A model generated the notes under the pieces. It was not told the origin of the DNA. It ran no database searches and was given only the letters and a program-made list of their open reading frames with translations. From Permianibacter fluminis (GTDB lineage: Bacteria > Pseudomonadota > Gammaproteobacteria > Enterobacterales > Permianibacteraceae), in NCBI RefSeq assembly GCF_013179735.1, contig NZ_JABMEG010000001.1, positions 2,418,001-2,482,000 of the forward strand: a stretch of 64,000 nt of DNA, read 5' to 3'. The translations under genes were made by a program, and so were the position numbers. This document shows, one piece after another, positions 57,783 through 64,000 of this stretch (the first letter of the stretch is position 1; every line of letters starts with the position of its first letter).

Positions 57783-58085
57783 TGGGTGTCACCGGATTTC
57801 GTTGTTATTTTGAATTCAGGTTTTACTTTCAGGCGCTGAGTTCGGCATCAGTTACAAACACCAACGACGGGCATCCATCTGTGCTGGTAAGCCCGCAGCA
57901 AACGCGTCAATGTAGCGACGATTCGCAAATGGTGCAGCAGGCCCGTTCTGAATACGAATGCAGCACACTGTCCGCACCAGTGTGAGGCGTCCTACTATCG
58001 GAGCCCACCCTAGCGCACCGGTTCGGTGGGCGACAACGATAACAACCAGGCCCGGCACCGACCGGGCCATTCTCGGGAGAAGACG
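57783..58085 (+). other. Divergent antiporter/transporter control region
   Basis: A 303-bp region with an operator-like site at 57949-57962; otherwise I see no gene, only short frames without family character. GGGAGAAG at its end serves the transporter gene. Confidence 0.55.
57949..57962. promoter_or_regulatory. LacI-type operator candidate, SLC45-like transporter
   Basis: TGAATACGAATGCA matches 12 of 14 positions of TGAATACGTATTCA, with a perfect left half-site. It lies 123 bp before the transporter start. Confidence 0.5.
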
Positions 58086-59585
58086 ATGACGGCCAAGCCG
58101 ACCCTGTCGTTCTGGCAGATCTGGAATATGTGTTTCGGCTTCCTTGGCATCCAGTTCGGCTTCGCCCTGCAGAACGCCAATGTCAGTCGCATTTTCCAGA
58201 CGCTGGGTGCGGATCTGGCTGACATCCCGGCGCTGTGGATTGCCGCGCCGTTGACTGGCCTCATTGTGCAGCCAATTGTTGGCTATTTTTCTGACCGGAC
58301 CTGGACTCGACTCGGTCGGCGCCGGCCCTATTTTCTGTACGGTGCGCTGATCACCACGGCGGCCTTGCTGTTCATGCCGAACTCACCGTCGCTGTGGATT
58401 GCCGCCGGCCTGCTCTGGATCATGGATGCTTCCATCAATGTCTCGATGGAACCGTTCCGCGCGTTTGTCGGTGACCAATTGCCGCCCGCGCAACGCTCCA
58501 GCGGCTACGCCATGCAAAGTTTCTTCATCGGTGTTGGCGCTGTGGTGGCCAGCCTGTTGCCGTGGGCACTGGCCAAGCTCGGCGTTGCCAATACCGCCGA
58601 GCCAGGAATGATCCCCGATACCGTGCGTTACGCCTTCTATGCTGGCGGTGCGGTGTTGCTGGCAGCAGTCGGCTGGACGGTGTTCAGCACCCGCGAGTAT
58701 CCGCCGGAGCAATTGGCGGCGTTTGACGATGCCAAGCCGGTGCAAATGCGGCCGCTCGATTCGGGCAAGGCGCAGCGCAGCGGTTTGCTCTGGTTACTGA
58801 TTGGCTGCGCGGCGGCGGCGGCGATTTATCTGCTCGCGCTCGACAAGCAACTGTATCTGCTCGCTGCTGGCCTGGCGTTTTACGGTTTGCTGCTGCTCAG
58901 CTTGTGCCGCAACACTGAGCCGTCGATGCTGCGCACCATCATGAGCGATCTGCATGACATGCCGGAGGCGATGCGACAGTTGGCGGTGGTGCAATTTTTT
59001 TCCTGGTTTGCCCTGTTTGCTATGTGGATCTACACCACCTCGGCAGTGACTCAGGTGCATTTCGGCAGCAGTGATACTGCATCGGTCGCCTACAACGACG
59101 GCGCCAACTGGGTCGGGGTGCTGTTCGCCGCCTACAACGGCTTTGCCGCGCTGGCGGCGCTGGTGATTCCGTTCATGGTGCGCGCCATCGGCTTGCGCCT
59201 GAGCCATCTGGTCAATGTCTGGCTCGGCGGTGCGGCGCTGCTGTCGTTCTCGTTGATTCGCGATCCGGACTGGCTGTTGTTGGCCATGGTCGGCGTCGGT
59301 TTTGCCTGGGCGTCCATTCTGTCGCTGCCGTATGCCTTGCTGTCGAACAGTTTGCCCGCCAAGAAAATGGGCATTTACATGGGCATCTTCAATTTCTTCA
59401 TTGTGATCCCGCAGTTGCTCGCAGCCAGCGTGCTCGGTTTCCTGCTGAAGCTGTTCTTTGCTGGCCAGCCGATTTATGCGCTGGTGATCGGCGGCGTCAG
59501 TTTGCTGGTGGCGGGCCTGTGCGTGCTGCGCGTGCGCGAACCAGGCCTGCAGGCCAGTTTTACCCCAGTGCCGGCTGAGCATTGA
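58086..59585 (+). CDS. SLC45/MalY-type sugar transporter (MFS)
   Basis: A 499-residue inner-membrane protein with about 12 helices starting MTAKPTLSFWQIWNMCFGFLG; GGGAGAAG precedes it. The loop DRTWTRLGRRRPYFLYGAL after helix 2 and MEPFRAFVGDQLP are characteristic of SLC45/GPH-type disaccharide transporters such as plant sucrose carriers and the Caulobacter maltose transporter MalY. It should carry maltose or maltodextrin to the cytoplasm with protons, paired with the TonB-dependent receptor. Confidence 0.88.
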   Translation: MTAKPTLSFWQIWNMCFGFLGIQFGFALQNANVSRIFQTLGADLADIPALWIAAPLTGLIVQPIVGYFSDRTWTRLGRRRPYFLYGALITTAALLFMPNSPSLWIAAGLLWIMDASINVSMEPFRAFVGDQLPPAQRSSGYAMQSFFIGVGAVVASLLPWALAKLGVANTAEPGMIPDTVRYAFYAGGAVLLAAVGWTVFSTREYPPEQLAAFDDAKPVQMRPLDSGKAQRSGLLWLLIGCAAAAAIYLLALDKQLYLLAAGLAFYGLLLLSLCRNTEPSMLRTIMSDLHDMPEAMRQLAVVQFFSWFALFAMWIYTTSAVTQVHFGSSDTASVAYNDGANWVGVLFAAYNGFAALAALVIPFMVRAIGLRLSHLVNVWLGGAALLSFSLIRDPDWLLLAMVGVGFAWASILSLPYALLSNSLPAKKMGIYMGIFNFFIVIPQLLAASVLGFLLKLFFAGQPIYALVIGGVSLLVAGLCVLRVREPGLQASFTPVPAEH

Positions 59586-59722
59586 TCTGCCGGTGTTTCA
59601 TGACAGCCGTTTGCTACAGGTGCTTCAGTCTTTTCGGCGCTTCCAGTTTTCATTTCTGCTCGTCATTGCTGAATTTCACTACAACAACCAGCCGTTGCCA
59701 GACAACGAGTGTGGGGAACAAC

Positions 59723-61393
59723 ATGCGTTATAAGATTGCCGCGTTAGCGGTTTCAGCCATCCTGATGTCGGCTTGTGCTCAGGATGCCACACCGCCTGCT
59801 GATGAGTTTTACGGCACCACCGAACCGTTCGCCAGCGAAGCCATTTACTTCGTCATGACCGATCGGTTCGTCAATGGTGACAGTGCCAATGACCAACGTG
59901 AGCAGGGTGGCGCGCTGCAAACCTTCGATCGGCCGGTGCCTGGCGCGCCGGACGGCGAGAGCGACAACATCGGTTATCTCGGTGGCGATTTCAAAGGGCT
60001 GCTGGATAACGTTGATTACATTCGCGACATGGGCTTTTCCGCGATCTGGATCACGCCGATCGTCGACAATCCGGACGCCGTGTTCACGGGTGGCAAACCG
60101 GTCAACTGGGGCAGTTTCTGGACCGATCAGGGCAAGACCGGCTATCACGGTTATTGGGGCGTCAATTTTTACCGGCTTGACGAACACCTGCCGAGTCCAG
60201 GGCTGGATTTTGCTGCCTTGACTCAGGCCTTGCACGGCAAAAACATGAAGCTCGTGCTCGATATTGTCGGCAATCACGGTTCACCGTCTTACACCATGCC
60301 GGTGGCGCAGCCGGAGTTCGGCAAGATTTTCGCCGCCGATGGCACGCTGCTGGCCGATCACCAGAATCTGCCGCCAGAGCAACTCGACCCGGAACACAAT
60401 CCGCTGCACCGCTTTTATCACACGCAACGCGGCGTGGCAGAACTGTCCGATCTGAATGACGAAAATCCGGCGGTACTGGATTATCTGGACGGCGCTTACA
60501 GCCAATGGGCCGAGCAGGGGGCTGATGCCTTTCGTATCGATACCATCGGCTGGATGCCGGATGCTTTCTGGAAAAAGTTTGCCGATCGCATTCGGGCGAA
60601 ACGACCCGGTTTTTTCATGTTCGGCGAAGATTTTCGCTGGGATGCCAAGGACATTGCCGGTCACACCCAACCGGAGAACGGCGGCATCAGCGTGCTGGAT
60701 TTTCCGTTGAAAGCCGGTTTGGCCAAAGTGTTTGAGCACGCAGGCAGTGACTACGCCGAGCTGGCATCGGCGTTGTATTTGCAAGGTGGCCCGTATCGCA
60801 ACCCGTATGAGCTGGTGACGTTTTATGACAACCACGATATGGCGCGCCTGAATGCCAGTGACGATGGCTTTATCGATGCCAATAACTGGCTGTTTACCGC
60901 GCGCGGCATTCCCGCCATTTATTACGGCTCGGAAACCGGTTTTATGCGTGGCCGCGCCGAGCACGCCGGTAACCGCAATTATTTTGGTCAGGACCGCATC
61001 AACGCTGCGCCGAGCCATCCCATTTATCAGCATCTGCGCCGCATTGCCCGCGTTCGCGCCGAATCACCGGCGCTGCAAAAAGGCTTGCAACTGAATCTGG
61101 AATTGAAGGGCGACCGGGCGGCGTTTTATCGCGTCTATCAACACGGCGGGCAAGCGCAAACGGCGCTGGTTTTGCTGAACAAGGGCGACAGCCCGAGCGA
61201 GTTTGTGATCAGCGATTGGCTGCAGTCGGGCACATGGCGGGCAGCGTTTGATGCGCCGGCGGTAAGCGTTGCCGAAGGTGGCAGCCTGAAAGCGGTGGTG
61301 CCGGCACACGGCGTCCAGATCTATTTTCTGGATACGGCGGTAACACGCGCGGATTTGAAAGCGCAGCTGGCCGCGTTGATGGTCAAGCCCTGA
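59723..61393 (+). CDS. Lipoprotein alpha-amylase (GH13)
   Basis: A 556-residue enzyme. The start is ATG 59723 (GGGGAA upstream); the longer frame lacks a signal. The N-terminus MRYKIAALAVSAILMSAC is a lipoprotein signal with Cys 18, so the enzyme is probably anchored to the outer membrane. GH13 regions are DIVGNHGSP (I), DAFRIDTIGWMP (II, nucleophile Asp), MFGEDFRWD (III, acid/base Glu) and FYDNHDMAR (IV). It would cut starch or long maltodextrins before uptake by the receptor. It follows the transporter by 137 bp. Confidence 0.92.
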   Translation: MRYKIAALAVSAILMSACAQDATPPADEFYGTTEPFASEAIYFVMTDRFVNGDSANDQREQGGALQTFDRPVPGAPDGESDNIGYLGGDFKGLLDNVDYIRDMGFSAIWITPIVDNPDAVFTGGKPVNWGSFWTDQGKTGYHGYWGVNFYRLDEHLPSPGLDFAALTQALHGKNMKLVLDIVGNHGSPSYTMPVAQPEFGKIFAADGTLLADHQNLPPEQLDPEHNPLHRFYHTQRGVAELSDLNDENPAVLDYLDGAYSQWAEQGADAFRIDTIGWMPDAFWKKFADRIRAKRPGFFMFGEDFRWDAKDIAGHTQPENGGISVLDFPLKAGLAKVFEHAGSDYAELASALYLQGGPYRNPYELVTFYDNHDMARLNASDDGFIDANNWLFTARGIPAIYYGSETGFMRGRAEHAGNRNYFGQDRINAAPSHPIYQHLRRIARVRAESPALQKGLQLNLELKGDRAAFYRVYQHGGQAQTALVLLNKGDSPSEFVISDWLQSGTWRAAFDAPAVSVAEGGSLKAVVPAHGVQIYFLDTAVTRADLKAQLAALMVKP

Positions 61394-61485
61394 GCGCGTT
61401 GCGGTGCTGACAGAAACGGGTTGATTGCTGGCGCGGCCGCTGAAGCAAGCGGTGCAGAAACCACCACCGCCACCGCAACCGCCGC

Positions 61486-62520
61486 TTACTTGCCGGCGCC
61501 GCAGGAGCGGCGCACCACCAGCTGGGCCGGGATTTTCTGACTGCTGACCGGCTGTTTGTGAATCTGCTTGACCAGACTTTCCACCAGCAATTCGCCAGCG
61601 CGCTTGGTGTCTTGCAGCACCGTGGTCAGCGGCGGATTGGTGAAGCTGGCGAGCGGGGTGTCGTCAAAGCCGGCCACCGCGACATCTTCCGGAACTCGAT
61701 AGCCGTTGTCGGCCAATGCGCGCATGGCACCGATGGCGATCAGATCGCTGGCGCCGAACAGGGCATCGAACGGCACCTTGCGTTCCAGCAACTCACACAT
61801 CGCCTCGTAGCCGGCGCGTTCTGTGGTGATGGCGTTGATCTGCAGTTCCGGTTGCACGGTCAGCCCGGCTGCTTGCAGCGCTTCGGTATAGCCGTGATAG
61901 CGATCGAAAAATTCCGGGCAACCGGCATCGGCGCCGCCGATGAAGGCAATCTTGCGCCGGCCTTGTTTGATCAGGTGCGCGGTGCAATCGCGGCCACCCT
62001 GAACGTTGTCACAACCAATCGAAACGCCCGGTTGTTGTTCCCGCACCGCGCCCCAGAGCACGAAGCGGGTGCCTTGCTCCATCAGCTTTTCCAGCTTGCT
62101 GTGGTAATCCATGTAGTCGCCATAGCCGAGCAGGATCAAGCCATCCGCGCGATTGCTGTCTTCGTAATCGGCATGCCAGTCGTCGGACAGTTGCTGGAAA
62201 GACACCAGCAGATCGTAATTGCGCAGCGCACAGGCGCGCGTGATCGAACCCAGCATGGACAGAAAAAACGGATTGATATGGGAGTCGTCCGGGGTTGGAT
62301 CTTCAAATAGCAGCAGGGCCAGCGTGCCTGATTGCTGGGAACGCAGACTGGAAGCGTTCTTGTCGACTTTGTAATTCAGCTGCCGGGCGATATCGAGAAT
62401 GCGCTTGCGGGTTTCCTCACTGACCAGCGGGCTGCCGCGCAGGGCGCGCGACACCGTCGGTTGGGAAACGCCGGCCATATAGGCAATGTCGAATGAGGTC
62501 GCTTTTGGTTTGATGCCCAA
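61486..62520 (-). CDS. LacI-family regulator, likely of the maltodextrin genes (TTG start)
   Basis: A 344-residue repressor. The HTH is SFDIAYMAGVSQPTVSRALRGSPLVSEETRKRI, followed by the hinge NASSLRSQQSGTLALLLFED and a periplasmic-binding-type sensor domain (ADGLILLGYGD, RRKIAFIGGADAG, DALFGASDLIAIGAM). No ATG is available before the HTH; TTG 62520 with GGAG 8 bp upstream is my choice, and TTG codons at 62559/62556 are alternatives that would overlap a TATATT sequence. It is the likely reader of the TGAATACGTATTCA-type sites in this locus, with maltose or maltodextrin as the natural inducer; this is inferred from location and operator style. Confidence 0.88.
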   Translation of the reverse strand: MGIKPKATSFDIAYMAGVSQPTVSRALRGSPLVSEETRKRILDIARQLNYKVDKNASSLRSQQSGTLALLLFEDPTPDDSHINPFFLSMLGSITRACALRNYDLLVSFQQLSDDWHADYEDSNRADGLILLGYGDYMDYHSKLEKLMEQGTRFVLWGAVREQQPGVSIGCDNVQGGRDCTAHLIKQGRRKIAFIGGADAGCPEFFDRYHGYTEALQAAGLTVQPELQINAITTERAGYEAMCELLERKVPFDALFGASDLIAIGAMRALADNGYRVPEDVAVAGFDDTPLASFTNPPLTTVLQDTKRAGELLVESLVKQIHKQPVSSQKIPAQLVVRRSCGAGK

Positions 62521-62683
62521 GACTGCTGCTCCGGTTTTGCTGCCGTAATATAACAACAATCCGGTAGGGCATAACCAGCCATTGCATCACGCTTGATGCC
62601 AGCCGGGTGCGGGCGCAATCGCCCCTTCAGGTTTGTTCAGAAACTGTCCAGATGAGGCGCGCTACCGGCCATCCAGCCGCGTA

Positions 62684-63397
62684 TCAATGCCGGTGATGGT
62701 CGTGACCGTGCTTGTGGTCATGCTTGTGGTCATGGTTATGCTGATGGTGCTGCTGATTGCCGTGGTCGTGTTGGTGGCCTGAATGGCCAAGCCCGTCGCC
62801 GGCATGATCGGCGCGCGGCCGGTGCCGGTGCAGCAGTACATGCAACAGCGCGCCGGCCAGAAAGGCCTGCAAGCCGGCCGACGTGCTCTGGGTCAGTACC
62901 GGCACTACCTGCTGGGTCAGGACAAAACCCAGCACGGTCGCCAAGCCCATGGCCATCAGCGTGGCAATGGCCAGTGAACGGCTCAACGCATGCCGAACCA
63001 GCCACCAGATTGCCAGACCCAGCGGCAGCTGGTGTAGCACCACGGCAATGGCCAGCCATTGATCATCCGCGGCCGCCAGCGTGGCGCCATCCATCAGCGA
63101 ATGCACGGCCAGCGCCAAGGCGCCGAGCAACACCGTCAGCGAATGGGTCGGCAGTGCGAGCCGGGAAAATACCTGTTCGATCAAACTGGGCAAGGCCATG
63201 GCAACCACGCCCAACAACGGTCCGACCCAGCCGATTTGCTCGTAGCCTTCGACAAATACCTCGACCAGCACAATCAGCACAATGACGCCGACCAATAAAC
63301 GGTCGAGCGTGTCATGCACGCGCCGCCAGCGATGCAGCAGGCTGTACAGCCATGGAGCAAGACCGAGCGAGACGAGGCTGATGAGCAGGGCAGTCAT
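62684..63397 (-). CDS. ZIP-like membrane protein with His-rich C-terminal tail
   Basis: A 237-residue protein with about seven hydrophobic helices. Two helices carry HSLMDGATLAA and HQLPLGLAIWWLV, which resemble the metal-binding TM4 (HNxxDG) and TM5 (HExPHG) motifs of ZIP transporters but lack some canonical residues. The last 30 residues are dominated by His and Asp (HDHKHGHDHHRH end), a probable zinc or nickel buffer. Metal import or sensing is inferred; transport competence is uncertain given the altered TM5 motif. Confidence 0.7.
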   Translation of the reverse strand: MTALLISLVSLGLAPWLYSLLHRWRRVHDTLDRLLVGVIVLIVLVEVFVEGYEQIGWVGPLLGVVAMALPSLIEQVFSRLALPTHSLTVLLGALALAVHSLMDGATLAAADDQWLAIAVVLHQLPLGLAIWWLVRHALSRSLAIATLMAMGLATVLGFVLTQQVVPVLTQSTSAGLQAFLAGALLHVLLHRHRPRADHAGDGLGHSGHQHDHGNQQHHQHNHDHKHDHKHGHDHHRH

Positions 63398-63499
63398 GAG
63401 AATGGTATCAACCGAAACGGGGCAGGCATTCTAACGGTAAAACACGGCGAGGGTCGTGGCCGTGCTGGCCGACAACCCTCACCATTTGTTGCGCAGCGC

Positions 63500-64000
63500 T
63501 TATTGGGTCCAGCGCTTCATCCAGTCGAATACCGCACCGTGCCATTGCTTGCTGTTCTGCGGTTTGAGAATCCAGTGGTTCTCGTCCGGGAACACCAGCA
63601 GCTCGCTTGGCACGCCGCGCCGTTGCAAGGCGGTGAAGGTGCTCAGCCCTTGCGAGTATGGAACCCGGAAATCCTTCAAGCCGTGGATCACCAGCATCGG
63701 GGTTTTCCAATTGTTGACCTGATGAATCGGGTTGTGTTTTTCGTAGGCTTCCGGATTGCTGAAATGCGGACCGCCGTTTTCCCATTCGGTGAACCACAGT
63801 TCTTCGGTGGTGTAGTACATCGAGCGGGTATCAAAAATGCCGGCATGGTTGATGATGCAGCGGAAACGGTCGCTCCAGTTGCCGGCGATCCAGTTCATCA
63901 TGTAACCGCCGTAAGAACCGCCGAGCGCACAGGCGCGATTGGCATCCATGTAGTCATATTTGCCGACGGCGGCATCAAAGCCTTTTTGCAAATCTTCAAA
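63500..64000 (-). CDS. S9-family prolyl oligopeptidase, C-terminal part
   Basis: The gene runs off the right edge; 166 C-terminal residues are visible. The catalytic triad of the peptidase domain is complete: Ser in GGSYGGYMMNW, Asp in HGLKDFRVPYSQG and His in FPDENHWILKP. The segment matches dipeptidyl-peptidase/acylaminoacyl-peptidase-type S9 enzymes. The N-terminal propeller and any signal peptide lie beyond the window, so location in the cell cannot be judged. Confidence 0.92.
   Translation of the reverse strand, partial: FEDLQKGFDAAVGKYDYMDANRACALGGSYGGYMMNWIAGNWSDRFRCIINHAGIFDTRSMYYTTEELWFTEWENGGPHFSNPEAYEKHNPIHQVNNWKTPMLVIHGLKDFRVPYSQGLSTFTALQRRGVPSELLVFPDENHWILKPQNSKQWHGAVFDWMKRWTQ

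Noticed and set aside
63421-63490. Imperfect hairpin after the S9 peptidase gene
   Set aside because: The stem has mismatches and the T run is displaced; too weak to call a terminator.

Overview
The window looks like the chromosome of a high-GC gammaproteobacterium: Entner-Doudoroff (ED) glucose catabolism, a TonB-dependent receptor coupled to a tryptophan-halogenase-like gene, GH31/GH133/GH13 enzymes and a tRNA-Val(GAC)-type 3' end all fit. The exact genus cannot be read from the sequence. It divides into a prophage end (1-19,270) and a host carbohydrate-metabolism region (19,271-64,000).

Prophage (about 1-19,270). Late genes run left to right: a partial head-associated protein, a ClpP-like protease/major capsid fusion, a DUF2190-type capsid protein, head-tail joining and tail completion proteins, tail tube, a tail assembly chaperone pair linked by a classic -1 frameshift heptamer, tape measure, two tail-tip proteins (the larger ends in a Hint/intein-like domain), a GH108 muramidase, a holin-like protein, and an Rz/Rz1 spanin pair with Rz1 embedded in Rz. 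A secreted jelly-roll protein follows, which is a likely lysogenic-conversion gene, then two leftward genes (small unknown protein, SRAP/YedK peptidase). The prophage ends in a 45-bp tRNA-Val 3' fragment, the distal attachment site, followed by the chromosomal terminator of that tRNA.

Central metabolism (19.3-41.3 kb). After a small DUF551-like gene, a PEP-mutase/isocitrate-lyase family gene and a degenerate NtrC paralog come the leftward genes edd-eda-pgi. They are divergent from a long rightward operon: zwf-pgl-glk, a full-length bacterial homolog of eukaryotic phosphorylase kinase alpha/beta subunits, glgB, an aldo/keto reductase and glgX, then malQ after a 454-bp gap. The edd/zwf divergence carries two near-identical palindromes placed symmetrically, about 55 bp from each start codon.

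Starch/maltodextrin locus (41.3-62.5 kb). It comprises a GH13_23-type alpha-glucosidase and a sugar porter (leftward), an exported GH133 debrancher, an exported GH31 and an esterase (rightward), a TonB-dependent receptor, a tryptophan-halogenase-like flavoenzyme, an SLC45/MalY-type transporter, a lipoprotein alpha-amylase and a LacI-type regulator. Four copies of a palindrome related to TGAATACGTATTCA lie upstream of malQ, the GH13/GH133 divergence, the receptor and the transporter, so they are the likely operators of that regulator. The inferred flow is surface amylase, outer-membrane receptor, periplasmic debrancher and glucosidase, inner-membrane transporters, cytoplasmic GH13/MalQ/GlgX, then Glk, Zwf, Pgl, Edd and Eda. 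A CPA2 antiporter, a ZIP-like protein with a His-rich tail and a truncated S9 peptidase complete the right end.
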